Assembly (NCBI RefSeq): GCF_001269885.1
Contig: NZ_LHVH01000018.1
Span: 62,001 to 126,000, forward strand
DNA from: Pseudomonas kilonensis
GTDB taxonomy: Bacteria; Pseudomonadota; Gammaproteobacteria; Pseudomonadales; Pseudomonadaceae
Direction of reading: 5' to 3'
DNA length: 64,000 nt
Below the pieces are notes generated by a model. It saw nothing but the letters and a program-made list of their open reading frames with translations. It did no database searches and was not told where the DNA came from. Shown piece after piece: positions 35,336 through 43,182 of this stretch. Numbering within the stretch: the stretch's first letter is position 1; the number at the start of each line of letters is the position of its first letter. The translations under genes and the position numbers were made by a program.

Positions 35336-36246
35336 GCGTGACTGCGGACGCTGCTTTGACGATTGTCGATCCTCGCTGGACATTGTTTGTGCGGGTCGCG
35401 GCGGCTGGAAGTCTCAGTAAAGCGGCTGTTTTACTGGATATGCCGCAGTCCATGGTCAGTCGAAACATTGCTCAGCTCGAATCGCAATGTGGCGAGCGGC
35501 TGTTTCATCGTACCGGCCGTGGGGTGCTCCTGACTGAGTTTGGAGAGCAGTTGCTACCTTGCGTATCGAGTCTTCTCGCGGACGCCGAAGGCCTGGCCGA
35601 TGACATTCGTACCCGGCGTGGAAAACCGGTGGGGGAGGTGGTCGTAGGGATGCTGCCTTCGGCGGTCCGGCGGTTTGCCGGTACGCTTTTCGCGGCGGTA
35701 CAAGCACAGATGCCGGGTGTGAGATTGCACCTGATCGAGGGCGCGAGTGCGCAACTCGAAGAGCAGTTGCAGGATGGTCGTCTGGATATGGCGCTGGTCC
35801 TGCGCGAGAACGAAGCCAGTATCGGCGAGGCGTATTTACTGGCCAGGCTGGCGCTGCATTTGATAGGGCCAGCCAGCGATCCCCTCTTTGCCGAGCGAGA
35901 CATTGCGTTAAAGCGGCTATCCGGATTGCCACTGGTAGTCCCGGGGCGTCCCCATCTGTTAAGGGCCAGGCTCGATCATCTGGCCGCCGAACAGTGCGTG
36001 GAGTTGTGCGTTGCCGTGGAAGCCGACTCCGTCCAGCTCCAGTACGAAGTCGTCGCGGCAGGCGGAGGTTATGCGATTGCCTCTGTGCTGCCGGGCTCGC
36101 TGGATCAACGACTGATTTCATCGCGCATTATCGAGCCCGTGCTGGAGCGCTTTGTCGTGCTGGTCGAGTCGCCCCGTCGCCCCTTGACCCGTGCTTCCCG
36201 TGAAGTGCGACGGCTGATTTGCAATCTGTCCATGCCATCGATTTGA
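35332..36246 (+). CDS. LysR-family regulator 2, translationally coupled inside the operon
   Basis: Protein of 304 residues with the N-terminal helix-turn-helix at about 18-75 (LSKAAVLLDMPQSMVSRNIAQLES) and a LysR effector domain. Its sequence class differs from the NodD-like regulator at 17.8 kb. It overlaps the cyclase stop by ATGA, so it is made with the operon rather than from its own promoter, which would give positive feedback. A 15-bp dyad just after its stop, before the next gene, is a likely target. Confidence 0.88.
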   Translation: MSVTADAALTIVDPRWTLFVRVAAAGSLSKAAVLLDMPQSMVSRNIAQLESQCGERLFHRTGRGVLLTEFGEQLLPCVSSLLADAEGLADDIRTRRGKPVGEVVVGMLPSAVRRFAGTLFAAVQAQMPGVRLHLIEGASAQLEEQLQDGRLDMALVLRENEASIGEAYLLARLALHLIGPASDPLFAERDIALKRLSGLPLVVPGRPHLLRARLDHLAAEQCVELCVAVEADSVQLQYEVVAAGGGYAIASVLPGSLDQRLISSRIIEPVLERFVVLVESPRRPLTRASREVRRLICNLSMPSI

Positions 36247-36307
36247 GCGATAGCTGCTTTCGATCCCCAGCAGTATCCGGTGGGGGGCGCCCCTCGTAGG
36301 GTGTCAG

Positions 36308-36322
36308 TCAATCAATGATTGA
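36308..36322. promoter_or_regulatory. Dyad before the cyclodeaminase gene, probable LysR site
   Basis: TCAATC-AAT-GATTGA, perfect 6-base arms with a 3-base centre, 24 bases before the next start codon and directly after the LysR 2 gene. A LysR-type operator is likely; its closeness to the start codon would fit repression or a very short leader. Confidence 0.6.
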
Positions 36323-36345
36323 TACCCGATTGCGAGGTTAGCGCT

Positions 36346-37356
36346 ATGCATCATGCCCAAGAGCCCCAAGTCATTACCCCGACGCTTTTTCTCAGCGACG
36401 CCGATGTCGCCTCGCTCGCCGACTGGAGCACAGCCGTTGCCGCGCTCGCGCAGGCGTATGCCTGCCCCACGACGGATGCCATGGTGCCGCCTCGCTCCAT
36501 GGCCCGCGGCGACGGTATCTGGCTGCGCAGTTTGACTGCTGTACCTCCCGCTGGCGGCCAAATGGGCTGCAAGTTGATCGCGGCGTCCATGCGGGCGCGC
36601 TGCGCCAGCTACCTGATTGCATTGTTCGACCAGCAAACCATGGCGCTCAGTGCCCTGATCGACGGCAATCGGGTGACGGGCTTGCGCACCGCTGCAACCG
36701 CTGCGCTGGCGGTTGATCTGCTGGCGCCTCAACGAGCACTGCGGGTGGGCGTGATTGGTGCCGGGTTTGAAGCGCGTGGCGCGCTTGACTGCCTCAAGGC
36801 CGTGCGCGATGTCGCCCGTGTCCGGGTGTTCAGTCCAACGCCCGCGAGCCGTGAGCGGTTTGCCGAAAGCTTCAGGCCGGGGCTGGATATCCAAGCGGTG
36901 AACACTGCGCAAGAAGCCGTGCAGGACTGCGATGTGGTGATTTGTGCCGCACGCAGTCGTGACGAGTCTGCGGTGTTGCAAGGGGCATGGCTTTGCGCAG
37001 GCGTGACGGTCGTGTCGTTGGGTTCCACCTTGCCTGAGCAACGGGAGGTTGACCCGGTCACGATGGAGCGAGCCGTCTGCATCGTCGCGGATATGCCGCA
37101 AGAGGTACTTCACGATACCGGCGACGCCATTGCGGCGATCAGTGCCGGTGTTTATGTCGCCGACAAACTAGTCGCGCTGTCGGATCTGGTCGCGGGTCGC
37201 GTCAATCCGCGCCAGAAAGAAAGCGACATCGTTCTCTACAAGTCAGTTGGCTCGGCGCTGCAGGATGTCGTCATCGCACAAGCGTTGTACGAGCGCGCCA
37301 GGCAACAAGGCCTCGGCATCGAGCTGCCTGCCAGCATTGTCCCTGTCTCGAAATAA
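36346..37356 (+). CDS. Ornithine cyclodeaminase / mu-crystallin family protein
   Basis: Protein of 336 residues. The NAD(P) motif VGVIGAGFEARGAL is at about 130-143; upstream are the family segments MGCKLIAAS and LIDGNRVTGLRTAATAAL. The family includes ornithine cyclodeaminase, alanine dehydrogenase and pyrroline-2-carboxylate reductase. ATG 36346 has GCGAGG eight bases before it. It begins a second sub-operon (with the DapA-like lyase and aldehyde dehydrogenase), which suggests a nitrogen-containing or imine intermediate; this is inference. Confidence 0.85.
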   Translation: MHHAQEPQVITPTLFLSDADVASLADWSTAVAALAQAYACPTTDAMVPPRSMARGDGIWLRSLTAVPPAGGQMGCKLIAASMRARCASYLIALFDQQTMALSALIDGNRVTGLRTAATAALAVDLLAPQRALRVGVIGAGFEARGALDCLKAVRDVARVRVFSPTPASRERFAESFRPGLDIQAVNTAQEAVQDCDVVICAARSRDESAVLQGAWLCAGVTVVSLGSTLPEQREVDPVTMERAVCIVADMPQEVLHDTGDAIAAISAGVYVADKLVALSDLVAGRVNPRQKESDIVLYKSVGSALQDVVIAQALYERARQQGLGIELPASIVPVSK

Positions 37357-37384
37357 CCCCTCCACTGTTCGAAGGAAAATCATC

Positions 37385-38401
37385 ATGGCCACTTACAAGA
37401 AAGCTGATGCCCGCGCCTGGGCCCGTGAAAACCTGGTGGGCTGCTCGGCTGTCACCATCCCAAGCTTCAGTGCTGATCTGAAGCGTCTCAATGAGCGTGG
37501 CATACGCCACGACATCGAGCATACGGTTGGACTGGGTTACAGCAGCACGTTGCTGTGCAGTGAACTGGCGATCTCTGCCCAGGAAAACGCTCAATTCACC
37601 GCCTGGGCGCGAGAGTCGGGGAAAGACCTGATCCTGTTCTTCCATGCGGCTTTTGGCACGCTTGCCGAGAACATTGAGGCGGTGAAACTCGCTGAGAATG
37701 CCGGCGCCGACATCGTCCTGCTCTCCTACCCGCCGCAGTTCTGGCCGACCAGCGAGCAGGAAATCTATGACTACACCAAGTCGTTCTGCGATGCCACGGA
37801 CCTGGCTGTCATGCTCTTCCCGATTCCGCTCTGGGGCTTTGAGCGCGTGCATCCGGCGGGTATGTCGTTGGAGTTGGTCCGTCGTCTTCTGGCCGATTGC
37901 CCGAATATCGCCGCCATCAAGTCCGAGCAAGGGTTTCCGTTGCCAGCGGGCATTTGCGAGATGTACTACCACTTCCGTGATCAGGTGGTGATCAGTTGCC
38001 CGATCGAAGCTGACGCAATCCCGTTGATGAGCCTGATGAAACTGCAGTTTTCCGGCACCAGCAACACCGCCTGGATGAGCGACTACTACCCGAAAGCCTT
38101 CGAACTGGCCCGCACGGGCCGCTTCGAAGAGGCGATGGAACTGTATTGGAAGGTCAACCCGGCACGCAGTGCCAATGGCGCCGCCGCGCAAAGCTATGCC
38201 GGCGGCACCGGGGTGCTCAATCGCACGATGTGGAAATACCAGGACTGGCTCGCCGGCTTCAACGGCGGCCCTCTGCGTGCCCCGGCGATGCGCGTGCCGG
38301 ATCGCCTCATGAAGTCTTTGCGCCAAGGGCTGGTTGCGGCGGGCCTGCCGGTGACGTCGGACCCGGATAGCGCGTTCATGATCGGGCGTCACCCTTGCTG
38401 A
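37385..38401 (+). CDS. DapA/DHDPS-superfamily lyase or aldolase
   Basis: TIM-barrel protein of 338 residues. The Schiff-base lysine is probably in NIAAIKSEQG (about residue 180). The place where DapA has the YNxP tyrosine reads LFPIPLWGF, so that tyrosine seems to be replaced. This sets it apart from dihydrodipicolinate synthase. Related enzymes include the hydratase-aldolases of naphthalene-type pathways and keto-deoxysugar lyases. With the aldehyde dehydrogenase directly downstream, release of pyruvate (or similar) and an aldehyde is plausible. The start ATG 37385 follows AAGGAAAATC. Confidence 0.82.
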   Translation: MATYKKADARAWARENLVGCSAVTIPSFSADLKRLNERGIRHDIEHTVGLGYSSTLLCSELAISAQENAQFTAWARESGKDLILFFHAAFGTLAENIEAVKLAENAGADIVLLSYPPQFWPTSEQEIYDYTKSFCDATDLAVMLFPIPLWGFERVHPAGMSLELVRRLLADCPNIAAIKSEQGFPLPAGICEMYYHFRDQVVISCPIEADAIPLMSLMKLQFSGTSNTAWMSDYYPKAFELARTGRFEEAMELYWKVNPARSANGAAAQSYAGGTGVLNRTMWKYQDWLAGFNGGPLRAPAMRVPDRLMKSLRQGLVAAGLPVTSDPDSAFMIGRHPC

Positions 38402-38417
38402 TTAAGAGGATTGCAAA

Positions 38418-39887
38418 GTGAAGCATTTACTTAAGGATCCGACGCTGTGGCGCACCGGCGCCTACATCGCCGGCGAGTGGCTGAACGAGACGCCGCACGG
38501 TCGGTACACGCTGCGTAATCCGGTGGATCAAGCGGTGCTGGCCGAGTTGCCACGCTGCCGCGAAACTGAAGTTCGGCACGCTATCGATACGGCGCATGCG
38601 GCCTTTGGTCCATGGCGACGCTTGACGGCTAAACGTCGGGGCGAGGTGTTGCGCCGTTGGTATGAGTTGATGGTTGAACATCGTGAGGATATCGCCACGC
38701 TGATTACCCTGGAGGAGGGCAAGCCGCTGGAGGAGGCGCGGGGTGAGGTCGATTATGCTGCGTCGTTTGTGCGATGGTTTTCCGAAGAAGCCACGCGAGT
38801 GCGCGGTGATTTGATTCCCGGCGTTAAGGACACGCAGCGCATTGTGGTACTGCGCGAACCCATCGGGGTTTGCGCCGCGATCACGCCCTGGAACTTCCCC
38901 GCGGCCATGATCACGCGCAAGGCCGCTCCGGCGCTTGCGGCGGGCTGCACGATGGTCGTGAAGCCGGCCAGCCAGACGCCCATGACCGCCCTGGCCCTCG
39001 CTGAACTTGCGCAGCGCGCGGGTGTGCCGGCTGGTGTGTTCAGTGTGATCACGGGGAGTGACACCCGCGACATTGCCGGTGAACTCACGGCCAACCCGTT
39101 GGTGCGCAAACTCACCTTCACCGGGTCCACGGAAGTGGGCCGGTTGCTGTTGGCGCAAGCGGCGCAGACGGTCAAGAAATGCTCCATGGAGCTGGGCGGC
39201 AACGCGCCGTTCATTGTCTTCGACGATGCTGATCTTGATGCGGCAGCCGACGGGGTGATGTTGGCCAAGTTTCGCAATGGCGGGCAGTCCTGCATCGGCG
39301 CGAACCGGGTGCTAGTGCAGTCAGGGATCTATGACGCACTGGCCGAGCGCATCCTCGAGCGCATGGCACGCTTGACGGTGGGCAATGGCCTGGAGCCGGG
39401 TGTACAGGTCGGGCCGTTGATCGATGACGCGGCGGTACGAAAATCCCAGGCCCTTGTTGATGATGCGCTGGCGCAAGGTGCTCGACTGCTGTCCGGCGGC
39501 AAGCCTCATGCGCTGGGTGGGTGTTTCTTCCAGCCCACTTTGTTGGCTGATGTGACTCATGGAATGCGGGTCGCTCGCGAAGAGATCTTCGGCCCGGTCA
39601 TGCCACTGGTGCGCTTCGACAGTGATGACGAAGCCATTGCCGTGGCCAATGACAGCGAGTTTGGCTTGGCGGCGTATCTGTACAGCCGTGACGCGGCCCG
39701 GATCTGGCGCAATGCGGCTCGCATCGAGTCGGGCATGGTGGGTATCAACTGCGGCTTGATTTCAAATGAAGTCGCCCCTTTCGGCGGCGTGAAGCAGAGC
39801 GGTCTGGGGCGAGAGGGATCTCACCTGGGAATCGACGAATTCCTTGAGGTGAAATACCTCTGCTGGGATGGCTTGGAAAGCGTGTGA
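38418..39887 (+). CDS. Aldehyde dehydrogenase, succinate-semialdehyde dehydrogenase type
   Basis: NAD(P)-dependent dehydrogenase of 489 residues. It has the ITPWNFPAAM cofactor segment (about 150-159), FTGSTEVGR, the base Glu in MELGGNAPFIV (about 257), the catalytic Cys in GGQSCIGANR (about 291), and EEIFGPV. Closest class is GabD-like semialdehyde dehydrogenases. It probably oxidises the aldehyde released by the DapA-like enzyme 16 bases upstream. AGAGGA precedes ATG 38418. Confidence 0.88.
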   Translation: MKHLLKDPTLWRTGAYIAGEWLNETPHGRYTLRNPVDQAVLAELPRCRETEVRHAIDTAHAAFGPWRRLTAKRRGEVLRRWYELMVEHREDIATLITLEEGKPLEEARGEVDYAASFVRWFSEEATRVRGDLIPGVKDTQRIVVLREPIGVCAAITPWNFPAAMITRKAAPALAAGCTMVVKPASQTPMTALALAELAQRAGVPAGVFSVITGSDTRDIAGELTANPLVRKLTFTGSTEVGRLLLAQAAQTVKKCSMELGGNAPFIVFDDADLDAAADGVMLAKFRNGGQSCIGANRVLVQSGIYDALAERILERMARLTVGNGLEPGVQVGPLIDDAAVRKSQALVDDALAQGARLLSGGKPHALGGCFFQPTLLADVTHGMRVAREEIFGPVMPLVRFDSDDEAIAVANDSEFGLAAYLYSRDAARIWRNAARIESGMVGINCGLISNEVAPFGGVKQSGLGREGSHLGIDEFLEVKYLCWDGLESV

Positions 39888-39894
39888 ACCGCTA

Positions 39895-40053
39895 TCGCGA
39901 GCAAGCTCGCTCCCACATGGGTTTGTGGGTGTTCACCGCACCTGGAAACAACACAAAAGCCTGTGGGAGCGTGCTTGCTCGCGAAGGCGTCGGCACATCC
40001 AACATCACCGCCAACTGACTCTCCTCGATCGCGAGCAGGCTCGCTCCCACAGG
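39895..40053. repeat. Cluster of three REP units
   Basis: REP palindromes lie at 39895-39918, 39961-39985 and 40029-40053, in alternating orientation. The part GTCGGCACATCCAACATCACCG after the second unit is also found after the REP at 13732, so the two clusters share a longer repeated unit. They fill the first half of the 383-base gap before the second flavin monooxygenase and probably mark the end of the aldehyde dehydrogenase operon. Confidence 0.88.
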
Positions 40054-40090
40054 GGGACTGCGGGTGTTCAGCAACCCATCTCCTGTAGCG

Positions 40091-40115
40091 ATACCTCGGA
40101 TTGTGGAAAGCGATT
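40091..40115. promoter_or_regulatory. LysR-type regulon box D
   Basis: ATACCTCGGAT-N8-GCGATT; the inner core is ATT-N9-GAT, one base off ATC-N9-GAT. It lies 156 bases before flavin monooxygenase 2, much as box B stands before monooxygenase 1. Confidence 0.65.
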
Positions 40116-40246
40116 TCAGCGCTGATAGCCAATTCGATAGTCTCGTCGTTGATCCGGCATTTCGGTCGGAACCTCATGAGTCTGCGGCATTGAGTCGATC
40201 GCGCTGCAGAGCCCGTCGGTGCGCCATGCAATGTCAGCCCGATTGA

Positions 40247-40254
40247 AATAAGAA
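40247..40254 (+). promoter_or_regulatory. Putative Crc/Hfq site before flavin monooxygenase 2
   Basis: AATAAGAA within an A-rich run directly before the AGGAG ribosome site. Confidence 0.5.
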
Positions 40255-40270
40255 TAATTAGGAGAGCGTG

Positions 40271-41404
40271 ATGATCGCAGCAGTCAAAAAGGTCCTGGTG
40301 ATCGGAGGCGGATTCTCCGGTATGACCGCGGCTATCCAGCTCGCCCGCGAGGGCGTCGAAGTGGACCTGGTCGAGATAGATCCTCTGTGGTGTCCCCTGG
40401 GGGCCGGTATTACGCTCAGTGGGCCGACGTTGCGAGCGCTTGATACGGTGGGGATTCTTGAACGGGTGGCCGCAGAAGGGTATCTGTCGACCAATTTCGA
40501 TGTGTTTTCACCGGTTGGCGAACTGATCGTGCAGTTGGCGCTTCGACCGCCGGTCAGCGACAAACCGATTCCCTGCGGCGGCGGCATCCTGCGCCCGGTG
40601 CTGGCTCGCATTTTTGCCGACAAAACGCGGGAAGTGGGCACCCACGTGCGCCTGGGCATAACGTTTGACAGCCTCATCGAGCATGCCGATGGCGTTGAAG
40701 TGTCTTTCACTGACGGCACCTCCGGGCGCTACGACCTGGTCATCGCCGCCGACGGTGTGCATTCGCGGATGCGAAAGGAGTTTTTCCCGGAGGCGCCCTC
40801 GCCAAAACCCATTCACCAGAGTGTCTGGCGCGCGGTGTTGAAGCGTCCGCAGGAAATCGTACGGCCCAGTCATTGGCTGGGGCGCACCAAGGTCGGCGTC
40901 AATCCGATTTCTGAAACGCATATGTACATGTTCCTCATGGAAAACCGCGAGTTTTCCGAGTGGATCGATCCGGCCAGTTGGCCAGGCGAAATGGCGCGTC
41001 TGCTGGGTGAGTTCCCCGCCCCGATCCTGCAAGCGCTTGTGCCGCAACTGTTCGAACCGGGTGCCAATATCGACTACCGTCCGCTGGCCAATTTGTTGGT
41101 GCCGTTGCCTTGGCATAAGGGCCGCGTTGTGATGATCGGGGACACGGTGCATGCCACCACGCCCCATCTGGCTTCCGGGGCCGGGATTGGTATCGAGAGT
41201 GCCATCGTGCTTGCTGAGGAACTGTTCGCCGATAACGATCTACAGGCTGCCCTGAGCCGGTTCGAAGCGCGGCGTTGGGAGCGTTGCCAACTGGTGGTCG
41301 AGAACTCTGCACGGCTGTGCGAGATAGAAAAAAGTGCGGGTGACAAGGATGAGCATGCCCAGATCATGCGAGAGTCCACTGCTACGTTGGCTGAACCTAT
41401 CTGA
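40271..41404 (+). CDS. FAD-dependent aromatic monooxygenase 2
   Basis: Flavin monooxygenase of 377 residues. The FAD motif VIGGGFSGM is at about residues 10-18 and the second motif MIGDTVHATTPHLASGAG at about 288-305. It is a paralogue of the enzyme at 20557-21681 and also ends in EPI. It has its own regulon box (D) and Crc-like site and stands alone between REP units and a convergent EthD gene. Two hydroxylases under the same regulator suggest two hydroxylation steps or two related substrates. ATG 40271 follows TAGGAGAGCGTG. Confidence 0.87.
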   Translation: MIAAVKKVLVIGGGFSGMTAAIQLAREGVEVDLVEIDPLWCPLGAGITLSGPTLRALDTVGILERVAAEGYLSTNFDVFSPVGELIVQLALRPPVSDKPIPCGGGILRPVLARIFADKTREVGTHVRLGITFDSLIEHADGVEVSFTDGTSGRYDLVIAADGVHSRMRKEFFPEAPSPKPIHQSVWRAVLKRPQEIVRPSHWLGRTKVGVNPISETHMYMFLMENREFSEWIDPASWPGEMARLLGEFPAPILQALVPQLFEPGANIDYRPLANLLVPLPWHKGRVVMIGDTVHATTPHLASGAGIGIESAIVLAEELFADNDLQAALSRFEARRWERCQLVVENSARLCEIEKSAGDKDEHAQIMRESTATLAEPI

Positions 41405-41502
41405 GTGATTCAGTCCCTTCGGCTGGATGCCCTTGAATCACTTCAGCATCCAGTTCGAAGAGGGGCAGTGGACTTGATGCAGTTAATTAACTCATTAAAT
41501 GT

Positions 41503-42237
41503 TTACTGGCCCAGATCGAAAATGACGACCTCCTTGACGTATACGAAAAAAGATTCCGACGCCAGCACGACTCCTTCGTCAGACAGCTGCTGGAACAGTG
41601 CTCGCTGATACTGACGAAAAACAGAAAGATCGGCTTCATTTTCAAACCACAGGCTGGAAGTGCCTTCGTATACCGCGATGTCTGGCCCGAAATAGGACGT
41701 TACTCGGTCACCCTCGGGAAGGTATCTGGAGCGAGTGTGCCGACGTAGCACCTTTTGGAAGTCCGGGTATTGATTGGCAACCGTGTCGTGAGCTGAATCC
41801 CAGGCGCTGAAAAAGGCCTCCAGTTGCACGGTTGGGTTCTTCTTCAGGAAGACGATCGCCTTCCATTTGGAGGGGGCGGCACCGGCATTGGAAATCTCGA
41901 CTTCATCCATCAGCTGAGCGGCCTGTTTTGACAGGTCGGCGAAGTTTTTTGCATCAGGCCCAACAGTTTGTTGGGTATAGGGATCGCTGAAGGTGTGAAT
42001 CAAACCTGACATGTCATCAAAAAATAATTCCGTGACGGAGTCCCGGTGAAATGTTTGTGTGTAGGCGTTATCAGAGTCAACGCCGAAAGCTGAGTCGATG
42101 ACATGATTTTGCACGTATCGTTTGACGCCTAAAGGTTTAGCCCGGGCGATTTCTCCATGCTGGTGTTCTATATAGTTCAAGAACTCAGCATGCGTCATGC
42201 CGGGTTTGCGGCGTACGGCAGCTAGCATTTTAATCAT
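41503..42237 (-). CDS. EthD-domain protein (two dimeric alpha-beta barrel modules)
   Basis: Protein of 244 residues. The N-terminal module begins MIKMLAAVRRKPGMTHAEF and has YIEHQHGEIARA, both typical of EthD. A second module of similar fold seems to run from about residue 125. EthD proteins help ether or aromatic degradation systems, or act as small cyclases or decarboxylases; the exact role is often unknown. It is convergent with flavin monooxygenase 2 and marks the right border of the island. Confidence 0.8.
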   Translation of the reverse strand: MIKMLAAVRRKPGMTHAEFLNYIEHQHGEIARAKPLGVKRYVQNHVIDSAFGVDSDNAYTQTFHRDSVTELFFDDMSGLIHTFSDPYTQQTVGPDAKNFADLSKQAAQLMDEVEISNAGAAPSKWKAIVFLKKNPTVQLEAFFSAWDSAHDTVANQYPDFQKVLRRHTRSRYLPEGDRVTSYFGPDIAVYEGTSSLWFENEADLSVFRQYQRALFQQLSDEGVVLASESFFVYVKEVVIFDLGQ

Positions 42238-42269
42238 GAGGGCACTCGCGTCTGGTTGGGGTTGATGGC

Positions 42270-42353
42270 ATTGGTCTTATCTTTCTAAACATCGAATGCG
42301 CTTTTGCAGGCGGTATTCACCGTGGTGATGTTTTAGAAACAAGATAAGACCAA
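42270..42353. repeat. Long imperfect inverted repeat upstream of the EthD gene
   Basis: TTGGTCTTATCTTTC-TAAACATC at 42271-42293 is mirrored by GATGTTTTAGAAACAAGATAAGACCAA at 42327-42353 with small gaps; the quoted arms are split by gaps of four bases in total. The half-site TTGGTCTTA recalls GntR-family (PdhR/LldR) operators. It may be a regulatory stem-loop, a split operator or a miniature mobile element. Confidence 0.6.
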
Positions 42354-42506
42354 CGTTGTCCTCCAAACCAATCAGGGTTTCTGCTAGCAGGTATCACGTA
42401 AGAACATGCTTGATGCGTCTTTACCTGGCTGAGGCCTCTGCCAATGCTCTGAGGATAAGCCTCGGCACCTTCCACTGCCTGACCCGTCCGGCGAAAAAAC
42501 ATATTG

Positions 42507-42746
42507 CTAAGGCTGGCCTGCGGTCTTGGTGGAGACAATTTTGCCGTAATTTTCTGCTGGCGGTGTCTCGACCACCAACGTACGTTCTTTGCGACACTTG
42601 AACTTCACCCCTTTGCGCGGCGCCATGACTCTGGCCGTCTCCATGCACATTGCCTTGGAAGCAAAGGTTGGCCCTGGTTGTCGTTCATCGACACAGCCTT
42701 CGAAGCCACTGCAGATCGTCATCACAACAAAATAGACAGTCATCAT
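42507..42746 (-). CDS. Small cysteine-containing hypothetical protein
   Basis: Protein of about 79 residues. It begins MMTVYFVVMTICSGFEGCVDE, a short hydrophobic start that could be a signal or anchor. Cysteines fall at regular places (ICSGFEGC, AMCMETA, KFKCRKE), which suggests disulfides or metal binding in the periplasm. ATG 42746 has a GGAG ten bases upstream; a second ATG follows directly. No function is known. The gene stands alone. Confidence 0.55.
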   Translation of the reverse strand: MMTVYFVVMTICSGFEGCVDERQPGPTFASKAMCMETARVMAPRKGVKFKCRKERTLVVETPPAENYGKIVSTKTAGQP

Positions 42747-43182
42747 CTCGGTGTCGCTCCATTGAGTGATGCGATTGATTACTTCCTGTAGTCCAGGTCG
42801 GCGGCCTGAACGTTTTGCGGGGGTTGCCTGCGGATGATGAGCTTCGATTTGAACCCCCAGCAATGGCACATGGGTACCGTGCGTCGGGAAATTGTCACTG
42901 TATTAATTTATTTTTATTTGATCGCTTTTTGTGCCAATAAGTTGGCGTCATGCGGGCTGAAATGGACGCTTTGAGGAGCCGTTCGGGATAGCCTGCAGGC
43001 ACCGATATTCAGGCGTTAAAAAGGAAAAGGGTGGGATAAAGGAAAATGCCGCTCAGTTAAGAAACGAAACCTGTGGGAACGGGCTCGCTCCCGCTGGAAA
43101 TTCCCTTTACCCACAAAGAACCTGATGGCAGCAGAACCGACTATCCTTTCGGAACACTGCATTCTTGGCAAAAAGGGACGTC
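42747..43182. other. Gap with a degenerate REP and the leader of binding protein 2
   Basis: No gene is seen. A degenerate REP, CCTGTGGGAACGGGC / TCGCTCCCGC, lies at 43070-43097. From about 43099 the leader resembles that of copy 1 at 9.05 kb, with GACTATCCTTTCGGA shared almost base for base. Confidence 0.55.

Noticed and set aside
36346..39887. Hydroxyproline catabolism module
   Set aside because: OCD, DapA-like and aldehyde dehydrogenase families fit loosely, but no epimerase or D-hydroxyproline oxidase is present and the DapA-like active site differs.
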